From: Arhodomonas sp052060015 | GTDB taxonomy: Bacteria; Pseudomonadota; Gammaproteobacteria; Nitrococcales; Nitrococcaceae | NCBI RefSeq assembly: GCF_052060015.1 | Contig: NZ_JBPODZ010000002.1 | Coordinates: 248,001-312,000 of the forward strand | Direction: 5' to 3' | Length of the DNA: 64,000 nucleotides | Shown here: positions 7,532 to 15,261 of the stretch, one piece after another | Position numbering within the stretch: position 1 is the stretch's first letter | Layout: each line of letters starts with the position of its first letter | Made by a program: the position numbers and the translations under genes | The notes under the pieces: model-generated | What the model saw: only the letters and a program-made list of their open reading frames with translations | What the model was told of the DNA's origin: nothing | Databases searched by the model: none

Positions 7532-8482
7532 ATGCCGGAGAACAGTGCGGGGAATGGTGGCCTCGCCTATCCGCGGGACATGGTGGGCTATGGCCGCCGC
7601 CCCCCCGATCCCGGCTGGCCGGGTGGGGCACGAGTGGCGCTGCAATTCGTGCTGAACTACGAGGAAGGCGGCGAGAGCAACGTCCTCCACGGCGACTCCC
7701 ATGCCGAGACCTTCCTCTCGGAGATCCATGGCGCCGCGCCGTACCCCGAACGCCACATGAGCATGGAGTCCATCTACGAGTATGGCTCGCGGGTGGGGGT
7801 CTGGCGGGTGCTCGACGAGTTCCGGCGGCGCGCCCTGCCACTTACTGTATTCGGGGTGACAATGGCCTTGGAGCGCAACCCGGAGGCTGTCGCCGCGTTC
7901 CGCGAGGATGGCCACGAGATCGCCTGCCATGGCCTGCGCTGGATCCACTACCAGGGCATTCCCGAACGCCGGGAGCGGGAACACATGGCCGAGGCGATCA
8001 GGCGGCACACCGCCCTCACCGGGGAGCGACCACTGGGCTGGTACACCGGCCGTGACAGCCCCAACACCCGGCGGCTGGTGGCCGAGGAGGGCGGCTTCCT
8101 CTACGACTCGGATTACTACGGCGACGACCTCCCCTTCTGGCAGGACGTGACCGTCGGCGGCGGCCGGCAAGTTCCCCAGCTCATCGTCCCCTATACCCTG
8201 GACAACAACGACATGCGCTTCGCCTCCCCCACGGGGTTCGGCGACGGCGAAGCGTTCTTCCGCTATCTCCGCGACGCCTTCGACGTGCTCTACGCCGAGG
8301 GCGCGGAGGCGCCGAAGATGATGAGTGTGGGCCTGCACTGCCGGCTGGTGGGCCGACCGGGGCGGTTTCGGGCCCTGCAGCGCTTCCTGGACCACGTGGC
8401 ATCCCATGACCGGGTATGGGTGGCGCGTCGCATCGACATCGCCCGACACTGGCACGAGCGGCATCCGTTCAGCCGGCAATGA
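7532..8482 (+). CDS. puuE: Allantoinase, PuuE (polysaccharide-deacetylase) type
   Basis: PuuE hydrolyses allantoin to allantoate and belongs to the NodB/polysaccharide deacetylase fold, unrelated to the amidohydrolase allantoinase AllB. The start at ATG 7532 is fixed by a strong AGGAGGAG 3-4 bases upstream; the frame extends further but without support. The 316-residue product shows the family pattern: PRDMVGYG near residues 14-21, LNYEEGGE at 41-48, SMESIYEYGSR at 77-87, GHEIACHG at 127-134 and WYTGRDSPNTR near 170-180. It has the usual length. It is first in a three-gene operon with allantoicase and ureidoglycolate lyase, 25 bp before the next gene, which strongly supports purine-ring catabolism. 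Confidence 0.93.
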   Translation: MPENSAGNGGLAYPRDMVGYGRRPPDPGWPGGARVALQFVLNYEEGGESNVLHGDSHAETFLSEIHGAAPYPERHMSMESIYEYGSRVGVWRVLDEFRRRALPLTVFGVTMALERNPEAVAAFREDGHEIACHGLRWIHYQGIPERREREHMAEAIRRHTALTGERPLGWYTGRDSPNTRRLVAEEGGFLYDSDYYGDDLPFWQDVTVGGGRQVPQLIVPYTLDNNDMRFASPTGFGDGEAFFRYLRDAFDVLYAEGAEAPKMMSVGLHCRLVGRPGRFRALQRFLDHVASHDRVWVARRIDIARHWHERHPFSRQ

Positions 8483-8507
8483 GCATTTCAACGCGCGGAG
8501 ACCGAGG

Positions 8508-9548
8508 ATGAGCTCAGAACACAGAATCGAGGCGGCGCCAACGGAGCTGCCGGCCTTCGCCCAGGGCCGTATCAACCTCGCGGACGCCTCCAGCGGGGCC
8601 GCGGCGGTGTACGCCACCGACGAGTTCTTCGCGCCGCTGGAGCGCATGCTCGACCCGTCACTGCCGGTGTTCTATCCGGACCGCTTCGATGATCACGGCA
8701 AGTGGATGGACGGCTGGGAGACGCGGCGCCGGCGCCGCGGTGGCCATGACCACGCCGTGATCCGGCTGGCCATACCCGGCGTCATCCACGGCGTGGATAT
8801 CGACACCAGCTTCTTCACCGGCAACTTCCCACCGGCGGCGTCCGTGGAGGCCTGCCATTGCCCGGGAGGCGACCCTGATGACGACGCCCGGTGGGTCGAA
8901 ATCCTCCCCGCGATATCCCTTAAAGGGGATACCCACCACTTCCATGCCATCAGCGACGAGCGGACCTGGACCCACCTGCGCGTGCATATCCTGCCCGACG
9001 GCGGGATCGCCCGGCTACGGGTCTACGGCGAGGCCCGCCCCGACTGGGACAGCGCGGACCCGGCCGCCGAGCACGACCTCGCCGCCCTGGTCAACGGGGG
9101 CCGGGTGGTGGCCTGGAACGACGCCCATTACGGCACGCCGCGGATCCTCCACCCCGGCCGCAGTGTCAACATGGGCGATGGCTGGGAGACCCGGCGCCGG
9201 CGGGAGCCGGGCAGCGATTGGTGTATCGTCGCCCTCGGCCATCCGGGCGTCATCGAACGGGTGGTCGTGGATACCGCCCACTTCAAGGGCAACTTCCCGG
9301 ACCGTTGCAGCATCCAGGCCGCCTTCGTGGAACGGGCCACCGACGCCTCGCTGGTCACCGAGAGCCAGTTCTGGCCGACGCTCCTGCCGGAGCAGCCCCT
9401 CACCGCCGACGCGGTCCACGAATTCCGCGAGGCCATCGAGCGCAGCCCGGGACCGGTGAGCCACGTGCGCTTCAATATCATCCCCGACGGCGGCGTCAGC
9501 CGGCTACGGCTGTACGGTCGCCTGCACCGGGTCGGGAGAGGGGCATGA
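8508..9548 (+). CDS. alc: Allantoicase
   Basis: Allantoicase hydrolyses allantoate to ureidoglycolate and urea. The 346-residue protein shows the internal duplication typical of the family: a WETRRRR...HPGVI/IPGVI...GNFP block occurs first at about residues 70-108 and again at about 226-264, each in a galactose-binding-like jelly-roll domain. The start at ATG 8508 has GGAG and GAGG upstream; a longer frame runs back into puuE and is not needed. The gene overlaps allA by four bases (ATGA), implying translational coupling. Together with PuuE and AllA it completes conversion of allantoin to glyoxylate and two urea. Confidence 0.93.
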   Translation: MSSEHRIEAAPTELPAFAQGRINLADASSGAAAVYATDEFFAPLERMLDPSLPVFYPDRFDDHGKWMDGWETRRRRRGGHDHAVIRLAIPGVIHGVDIDTSFFTGNFPPAASVEACHCPGGDPDDDARWVEILPAISLKGDTHHFHAISDERTWTHLRVHILPDGGIARLRVYGEARPDWDSADPAAEHDLAALVNGGRVVAWNDAHYGTPRILHPGRSVNMGDGWETRRRREPGSDWCIVALGHPGVIERVVVDTAHFKGNFPDRCSIQAAFVERATDASLVTESQFWPTLLPEQPLTADAVHEFREAIERSPGPVSHVRFNIIPDGGVSRLRLYGRLHRVGRGA

Positions 9549-10042
9549 AGACACGGACCGTGGAACCGCTGACCGGGGAGGCCTTCGGCCCCTTCGGCGA
9601 TGTCATCGCGGCCGATGACGCAGCCGAGTCCTTCCTGATCAACGCCGGCACGACTCGGCGCTTCCATGACCTCGCGGCCATCCAGCTGTACGGCGAAGGG
9701 GTACGGGCGCTGATCAGCATCTTCCGGGGCGAGGCATTCCGGCTACCGCTGACCGTCCGCATGCTCGAACGCCATCCCTTGGGCAGCCAGGCGTTTATGC
9801 CCCTGTCCGGCCGGCCCTACCTGGTGGTGGTGGCCCCGCCGGGCGAGGTGATCGACACCTCCGAGGTACGCGCCTTCCGGGCCGGCGGGGATCAAGGCGT
9901 CAACTACCACGCCGGCGTTTGGCACCACCCCCTGCTCGCGCTGGAGGCGGCATCCGATTTCCTGGTGGTGGACCGGGGCGGCCCCGGCGACAATTGCGAC
10001 GAGCGCGACCTCCCCGAGCCCCTCACCCTCCTGGCTCCGTAG
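9545..10042 (+). CDS. allA: Ureidoglycolate lyase
   Basis: AllA splits ureidoglycolate into glyoxylate and urea. The 165-residue protein has the expected length and family blocks: FGPFGDVI near 14-21, the ERHPLGSQAFMPL segment at 75-87 and the GVNYHAGVWHHPL segment at 118-130 (cupin-type metal-binding region). It starts at ATG 9545 within the allantoicase stop (4-bp overlap). No urease or glyoxylate-processing gene follows; the operon ends here and the next gene is 98 bp away. Confidence 0.93.
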   Translation: MKTRTVEPLTGEAFGPFGDVIAADDAAESFLINAGTTRRFHDLAAIQLYGEGVRALISIFRGEAFRLPLTVRMLERHPLGSQAFMPLSGRPYLVVVAPPGEVIDTSEVRAFRAGGDQGVNYHAGVWHHPLLALEAASDFLVVDRGGPGDNCDERDLPEPLTLLAP

Positions 10043-10140
10043 GGGCGGCTCCCGCCGCGAGGAGAGCGCGACCGCCATAGCCAGGGCCATCGCGGTCGCG
10101 GTATCGTTATCGGTTTCATCACCATGGATCCAACCGCCGC

Positions 10141-11181
10141 ATGGCTTTTCGCGTCGCCATCAATGGCTACGGCCGCATCGGCCGCTGTGTGTTGCGGGCG
10201 CTCCATGAGCGCTCCACCGGGGATAAGGGCAGCGAGGTGGAGCTCGTTGCCATCAATGAGCTGGCGGACCTGGACACCGTCGCCTATCTGACCCGCTACG
10301 ACACGACCCACGGGCGCTTTCCCGGCGAGGTACACACGGCGGACGACCGGCTGATGGTCGACGGCCGCCCCCTGCGCGTGCTGAACGAAGCGGACCCGGC
10401 CCGCCTGCCCTGGGCCGAGCTGGACGTGGACCTGGTGCTGGAGTGCACCGGCAGCTTCGGCGACCGGGACACGGCGGAGATACACCTGGCATCCGGGGCC
10501 CGGCGGCTGCTGTTCTCCCACCCCGCAGCACCGGACGTGGACGCCACCATCATCCGCGGGATCAACGACGGGGCGCTCACCGGCACGCAACGTATCCTCT
10601 CGGCGGCCTCCTGCACCACGAATTGCGTGGTCCCGCTGCTCACGGTGCTCGACGAGGCCCTGGGGGTCTCCCACGGCACCACCACCACCATCCATGCGGC
10701 GATGAACGATCAGCCGGTCACCGACGCCTTCCATCACACCGATCTCCGGCTGACCCGTTCGGCCATGCAGTCCATGGTGCCCGTGGACACCGGACTCGGG
10801 CGCGGTATAGGCCGGCTGATGCCCCACCTGGCGGGCCGCTTCGAGAGCCTGCACGTGCGCGTGCCCACCGTGAACGTATCGGCGATGGACATGGCGATCG
10901 CGGTAAACCGGGAGACATCCAGCGAGGCGGTGAACGCCCTGCTCCGCGAGGCGGTCGCCGCACGCCTGGCCGGCGTCATCGGCTGCTGCGACGAGCCGGT
11001 GGCATCAGTGGACTTCAACCACGACCGGCGCTCGGGGATCGTCGATACCACCCAGACCCGGGTGGCCGCCGGGCAGCTGGTCAAGCTCCTCGCCTGGTTC
11101 GACAACGAATGGGGCTTCGCCAACCGCATGGTGGATATTGCCGAGCGACTCGCGGAGCTCGAAGGATCCGGGACCGCCTGA
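10141..11181 (+). CDS. epd: Erythrose-4-phosphate dehydrogenase-like GAPDH family enzyme
   Basis: This NAD-dependent aldehyde-phosphate dehydrogenase of 346 residues has the N-terminal Rossmann motif INGYGRIGR (8-16), YDTTHGRF at 53-60, the catalytic SCTTNC with Cys158, a TIHAAMNDQ segment with His185, and the C-terminal WFDNEWGFANRM. The NEL-ADLDTVAYL start, DTGLGRGI and VRVPTVNVSAMDM sequences resemble Epd, which oxidises erythrose 4-phosphate to 4-phosphoerythronate for pyridoxal phosphate synthesis, more than classical GapA. A GapB-type glyceraldehyde-3-phosphate dehydrogenase cannot be excluded. The gene stands apart from pgk or fba, its usual partners. The ribosome site is weak. Confidence 0.75.
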   Translation: MAFRVAINGYGRIGRCVLRALHERSTGDKGSEVELVAINELADLDTVAYLTRYDTTHGRFPGEVHTADDRLMVDGRPLRVLNEADPARLPWAELDVDLVLECTGSFGDRDTAEIHLASGARRLLFSHPAAPDVDATIIRGINDGALTGTQRILSAASCTTNCVVPLLTVLDEALGVSHGTTTTIHAAMNDQPVTDAFHHTDLRLTRSAMQSMVPVDTGLGRGIGRLMPHLAGRFESLHVRVPTVNVSAMDMAIAVNRETSSEAVNALLREAVAARLAGVIGCCDEPVASVDFNHDRRSGIVDTTQTRVAAGQLVKLLAWFDNEWGFANRMVDIAERLAELEGSGTA

Positions 11182-11187
11182 ACGGGC

Positions 11188-11901
11188 TCAGACCACGCTG
11201 CCCTCGGTGGGCTGCGCCGGCAGCGGCGCGCTGAAGAACGGCGCCGGCACCCCTTCACGGTGACAGGCCCGGGCCACGGCGGGCCTCGCCTCCAGGGCCT
11301 CGAGCAGGCACCGGAGGTGGGGCCGTGCGGCCGGCGGCGGATCCACCGGGCGCGCGTCAGGCGGGAAGAGCTGGCTCCAGCGCGCGCACAGCCCCAGGTA
11401 GAGATCACAGACCGAAAGCCCCGAATCCAGCAGCCACGGCCCGTCGTGCCCGGCGATCTCGCGATCAAGCAGATCGAAGTGCCCGGAAATACGGCCCGCC
11501 AGCGCCCGGTGCATCGCGGGCACGCCGTCGGGGTCATCCGTATAGCGCGACGTGTAGAAGCGCACCCGCAGGTCCGCGTGCAGCGTGTTGGCGATGAAGG
11601 CGAGCCACTTGTAGCACTCGCTGCGCCCCGCCGTGCCCAGATCCGGCACCAGCGCCCCTTCCCGGTCGCCCAGGTGGAGCAGGATCGCTGCGGTCTCGAA
11701 GAGCACCAGTTCGCCGTCCTCGAGCACCGGAAGCAGTCCCTGGGGATTGAGCTCGCGGAACGCCGTCGAGCGCTGCTCGCCGGCGGCGCGGTCCACCAGG
11801 ACGTCCTCGTAGGCCACTCCTAGCTCCTCTAGCGCCAGGCGCACCACCAGGTTGGCACTGTCCGGGGAATAATACAGACGCAAGGGCGCTGATCCCGACA
11901 T
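11188..11901 (-). CDS. Glutathione S-transferase family protein
   Basis: This is a 237-residue GST-fold protein. The N-terminal thioredoxin-like domain (about 6-80) has the start LRLYYSPDSANLVVRLAL, NPQGLLPVLEDG with the cis-proline, and the glutathione-binding LFETAAIL segment (E-T/S-A-A-I). An all-helical C-terminal domain follows (about 95-215) with GPWLLDSGLSVCDLYLG, the usual N-capping box region. A Ser in YSPDSANL occupies the active-site region. The substrate is unknown. It is convergent with the Epd-like gene, 6 bp apart. Confidence 0.88.
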   Translation of the reverse strand: MSGSAPLRLYYSPDSANLVVRLALEELGVAYEDVLVDRAAGEQRSTAFRELNPQGLLPVLEDGELVLFETAAILLHLGDREGALVPDLGTAGRSECYKWLAFIANTLHADLRVRFYTSRYTDDPDGVPAMHRALAGRISGHFDLLDREIAGHDGPWLLDSGLSVCDLYLGLCARWSQLFPPDARPVDPPPAARPHLRCLLEALEARPAVARACHREGVPAPFFSAPLPAQPTEGSVV

Positions 11902-11925
11902 CGCCGTCCTCCTCTACAGGGTTGC

Positions 11926-11961
11926 ACCGTTCGCGCATTGCGCAACGCCCGGGCGAACGGT
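11926..11961. promoter_or_regulatory. 9-bp inverted repeat upstream of the GST gene
   Basis: ACCGTTCGC (11926-11934) and GCGAACGGT (11953-11961) are perfect complements around an 18-base spacer that itself contains the dyad GCGCATTGCGC. It lies 25 bp before the GST start in the 211-bp gap shared with the divergent subtilase gene, so it may be an operator or a leader hairpin. No regulator is identified. Confidence 0.35.
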
Positions 11962-12112
11962 CACAGCCCTTTCGCCACGCACGCCACAGAATGGCAGATC
12001 CGCAGGGGGCGTGTGAGCCCCGTCACGCCACCGTGTCGCGAAAGCCGAATACGGTGTCGTCGCGGCTACGCTCGCCGCAGGAAAAGATAAGCCGAATCAA
12101 ACCGGGGGCATT

Positions 12113-13948
12113 ATGCAGATCCTCAACACCATGCGTGCGGCCGCGGGGGCGGCGGCGGCCGCGCTCTCGCTCACCGTGCTCTCCGCCACCGCTGCGCCGC
12201 CGGACGACACGCCGGCGGCCAGGAACACCGACGAGCTTCCGATCCTGGTGCAGGGCCGGGCCGGCGTGGCGGAAGGACGACTACAGGCCGTCTTTCAGCG
12301 GCTCGGCGCCCGGGAGGACGGCGGGATCCCGGCCATCGACGTGCGCCGGCTGCAGGTCCCGGCCCAGGCCCGGGAGCAGGTGATCGCGGCGCTGGCCCGC
12401 AACCCGGTGATCAGCTTCGCCGAGCCGGACGAGACCGTCGAGCCCGCGGAGGTCATCGCCAACGACCCCTACTTCACGGATGCCTGGCACCTGCCCCAGA
12501 TCGGCGCCACAGAGGCCTGGGAGACGAGCCTGGGTGAGGGAGTCACCGTGGCGGTGGGCGACACCGGCGTCGACGCCGACCACGCGGACCTCAGCGGTAA
12601 GCTCGTCGGCGGCTGGAACACCGTCTCGGACAACACGGACATCGAGGACATCCACGGCCACGGCACGAACGTCATCGGCGTCGTTGGCGCGGCCTCCGAC
12701 AACGCCCTGGGCGTGACTTCCCTGGCCTGGAACACCGCCATCCTGCCCATTCGCATCAGCGAACGCAGTGACGGCGTCGCGTACTGGAGCGACATCGCCG
12801 AGGCGATCACTTACGCCGCGGATCAGGGTGCCGACGTCATTAACCTCAGCTACCGCATTGCCGGCAGCTCCACGGTGGAGTCGGCGTCGCAGTACATGCG
12901 CAGCAGCGGCGGACTGGTGGTCTCGGCGGCGGGCAACGAGGGCACCGACCCCGGCTTCGCGGATTCCCCCTACTACCTGTCCATCGCCGCCACCGACAGC
13001 AATGACGAGACCACCAGCTGGTCCAATTACGGGGAGTTCGTGGACCTCGCCGCGCCGGGCGTCAACATCTGGACCACACGACGCGGCGACCGCTACAGCG
13101 CCCCGTCGGGAACGTCCTTCTCCAGCCCCGTGACCGCCGCTACCCTGGCACTGATGCGCACAGCGAACCCCGGCCTCGGGCCGGCGGAGCTGGAGGACGT
13201 GCTCAAGGACACCGCCGTGGATCTGGGCGAGGCCGGCCGGGATGATCGCTACGGCGACGGCCGCGTCGACGCCGCCGCCGCGGTGACCGCCGCCGCGGGT
13301 ACCTGGGAGAGCGACACCGAGGCACCGACGGTGGCGATTGTAAACCCGGCTGACAACGAGGAGGTCTCGGGCTACGTCACCGTGGACGTGGATGGCACCG
13401 ACAACGATGTGGTGGACCAGGTGGTGCTCTATGCCGATGGCGACGAGGTGGCCACGGACACCACCACCCCCTGGGGCTTCGAGTGGGACAGCACCACCGT
13501 GGCCGATGGCGACGTGACCCTGCTGGCCGAGGCCATGGACGCCGCCGGCAACCAGGCCACCGACCAGGTGAGCGTCACGGTGGCCAACACCACGGAGGAC
13601 GACGGCGGCGGTGATGACGATGGCACGACCGAGACCGACGACACCGCCCCCTCCGTGGCCATCACCCGTCCCGGCGACGGCGAGACGGTGAGCGGCAACA
13701 TCGAGGTGACGGCCAGCGCCGCGGACGACAGCGGCATCGCTCGCCTCGCCCTGCTCATCGACGGGAGCGAGCTCTGCGCCGAGGGCACCACGACGCTGAG
13801 CTGCCGCTGGAACACCCGCAAGGTGAGCGCCGGGACCCATACCATCACCGCCCAAGCGGAGGATCCCCACGGCAACCTCGCCGAGGTGCATATCCAGGTG
13901 GACGTGGCCGGCAAGCAGAAGGGCGGTGGACGCGCCAAGGGGCGTTAA
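12113..13948 (+). CDS. Secreted subtilisin-like serine protease with two C-terminal Ig-like domains
   Basis: This is a 611-residue exported S8 peptidase. It has a signal peptide (1-28), a propeptide of I9 type (about 42-107), and a catalytic domain (about 120-395) with the complete triad: Asp150 (VAVGDTGVD), His183 (HGHGT) and Ser335 (SGTSFSSP), plus the oxyanion Asn275 (SAAGNEG). Two bacterial Ig-like domains follow (about 403-490 and 513-602), each starting with AP-VAI-P, joined by an Asp/Gly-rich acidic linker. The C-terminus is basic. The protease body is strongly acidic, consistent with activity in salt. It is probably released outside the cell; the Ig-like modules may bind substrate or surface. 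A strong terminator follows. Confidence 0.92.
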   Translation: MQILNTMRAAAGAAAAALSLTVLSATAAPPDDTPAARNTDELPILVQGRAGVAEGRLQAVFQRLGAREDGGIPAIDVRRLQVPAQAREQVIAALARNPVISFAEPDETVEPAEVIANDPYFTDAWHLPQIGATEAWETSLGEGVTVAVGDTGVDADHADLSGKLVGGWNTVSDNTDIEDIHGHGTNVIGVVGAASDNALGVTSLAWNTAILPIRISERSDGVAYWSDIAEAITYAADQGADVINLSYRIAGSSTVESASQYMRSSGGLVVSAAGNEGTDPGFADSPYYLSIAATDSNDETTSWSNYGEFVDLAAPGVNIWTTRRGDRYSAPSGTSFSSPVTAATLALMRTANPGLGPAELEDVLKDTAVDLGEAGRDDRYGDGRVDAAAAVTAAAGTWESDTEAPTVAIVNPADNEEVSGYVTVDVDGTDNDVVDQVVLYADGDEVATDTTTPWGFEWDSTTVADGDVTLLAEAMDAAGNQATDQVSVTVANTTEDDGGGDDDGTTETDDTAPSVAITRPGDGETVSGNIEVTASAADDSGIARLALLIDGSELCAEGTTTLSCRWNTRKVSAGTHTITAQAEDPHGNLAEVHIQVDVAGKQKGGGRAKGR

Positions 13949-13972
13949 CAGTACCCTGCTGTAAAAACCACG

Positions 13973-14003
13973 GACAGCGCCCGGCCTTAGGCCGGGCGCT
14001 GTC
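13973..14003. terminator. Bidirectional intrinsic terminator between convergent genes
   Basis: A perfect 14-bp stem (13973-13986 with 13990-14003) and a 3-base loop sit between the convergent subtilase and PEP-CTERM-like genes. On the minus strand a five-T run follows within a few bases; the plus side has only a short T-rich stretch. Confidence 0.8.
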
Positions 14004-14062
14004 GTTCAGAAGGTAATCCTGCTCGCTAGCGGAATCGCGGGGGACGCGCGCCAGGCGTAACC

Positions 14063-14914
14063 CTACCGGGCGGCGACATCGGCGGGGCGCCTCCGGCCGA
14101 ACGTCCCCATCGCCAGCAGGCCCAGCCCGATCAGCGCCAGCGGGGCCGGCACCGGCACCTGCGCGGGCGGCGGAGGCGGATCATCGTTGGTATCCATGAT
14201 CGGTATGAAGTGGAACTTGTTGAAAGGCTCGTCCGCTGGATACTGAAAGCCATTGTCTAGACCGATGTTCTCCGCCGTGGCCCAAATCCCATTCGGCCCT
14301 TGGCCCTCTTTTCCATCCTTGGCATAAAACGAGCCCCAAATCGGGAGAATAGTCGACTCCCAGCTCACAGTGATGGGCCCGGTAGCGTCATCTCCATCCG
14401 TATTCCATTTGATGCCAAACAGCTCCCCGTCACCTTCAGATCCGAGATATGGATTGGAGCCACTATCATTAGTACCCTCATACATCTTAGGAACGTTGCT
14501 ATCTACCTCAGCGGTCGAGCCGCTGTCATCTTCATACAGGAATTCCTGTAGCGTCTGCTCGTTCACAACAAACTCTGGGCTCACACCGAAGATCCAGTGA
14601 CTGAGTCCCTTACCAAGTGCTCCGTCATCGGCCGCCGAGAATGTGTAACTGTACGTGTACAGCTCCTCGTTATCGTCAAAAAAGATGTTCCAGGATATCT
14701 TGAAGCCATCATTGCCTTCGCCGCTCCACCCGTCGGTGGCGACCAAGGTGCTAGTCAATCCATCTCGATTGTCGTCGGTACTCCGAAAGTCGACCCAGTC
14801 GCTTTCGGGAACCGGGATCAGTGCCGCCTGGGCCGACATCGCCCCAGCCAACAACAGTCCCGCAGTCGAGATCGCCGCCAACCACCCCGCTCGTCCTTTG
14901 CGTCGCGTACCCAT
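14063..14914 (-). CDS. Exported protein with PEP-CTERM-like sorting tail
   Basis: This is a 283-residue secreted protein of unknown function. ATG 14914 is preferred because GAGAGGA lies upstream and a signal peptide begins there (MGTRRKGRAGWL..., cleavage after AQA near residue 31). The mature part is Asp/Glu/Ser-rich, aromatic and low in Cys. The C-terminus has a run of five prolines, then VPVPAPLALIGLG, a hydrophobic helix and an RRR stop-transfer cluster, the tripartite layout of PEP-CTERM/VPxxP exosortase substrates. No exosortase is in the window. G+C is near 50 percent over much of the gene, clearly lower than its neighbours, suggesting transfer or relaxed composition. Confidence 0.75.
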   Translation of the reverse strand: MGTRRKGRAGWLAAISTAGLLLAGAMSAQAALIPVPESDWVDFRSTDDNRDGLTSTLVATDGWSGEGNDGFKISWNIFFDDNEELYTYSYTFSAADDGALGKGLSHWIFGVSPEFVVNEQTLQEFLYEDDSGSTAEVDSNVPKMYEGTNDSGSNPYLGSEGDGELFGIKWNTDGDDATGPITVSWESTILPIWGSFYAKDGKEGQGPNGIWATAENIGLDNGFQYPADEPFNKFHFIPIMDTNDDPPPPPAQVPVPAPLALIGLGLLAMGTFGRRRPADVAAR

Positions 14915-15261
14915 CGCACTGTCCTCTCTGTCTGTTCCCGGACCGAGCAGCAGCCCATCCACCCAGTGCTGCGACAATCGGCCCTCTGTTTGATGCGGTC
15001 TTGCCTTCATGAAATACATAAGCAGTTTTCGCGCCAAAAATTAATTTTTATTTATATTTCAACGACTTATGCATCACACCTTAGGCGACTAGGGATTCCA
15101 ATCTGGGAAACTGTAAAAACTGGATAACGCAGGGACGACTGGAACCGTCGCGGGGACTGGAGCGCTCTGCGGGGACCTTGTCAGGAATCTTGACAGGGCT
15201 CCGCAACGTTGATCGGCGGCGAGTTGCCGACGCGTTCGATCAAGCCACGGGAGGGAATCTC
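14915..15261. other. Intergenic region with an AT-rich core
   Basis: This 347-bp gap lies between the PEP-CTERM-like gene and the end of the LysR gene, both on the minus strand, and contains no convincing gene. Bases 15010-15070 are strongly AT-rich for this genome and include the 14-bp perfect palindrome AAAAATTAATTTTT (15036-15049). It presumably holds the promoter of the PEP-CTERM-like gene, but I found no unambiguous -35/-10 pair or sigma54 site. Confidence 0.5.

Noticed and set aside
14960..15010. Possible sigma54 promoter before the PEP-CTERM-like gene
   Set aside because: A GG...GC pair is present on the minus strand, but the spacing does not fit the -24/-12 rule.
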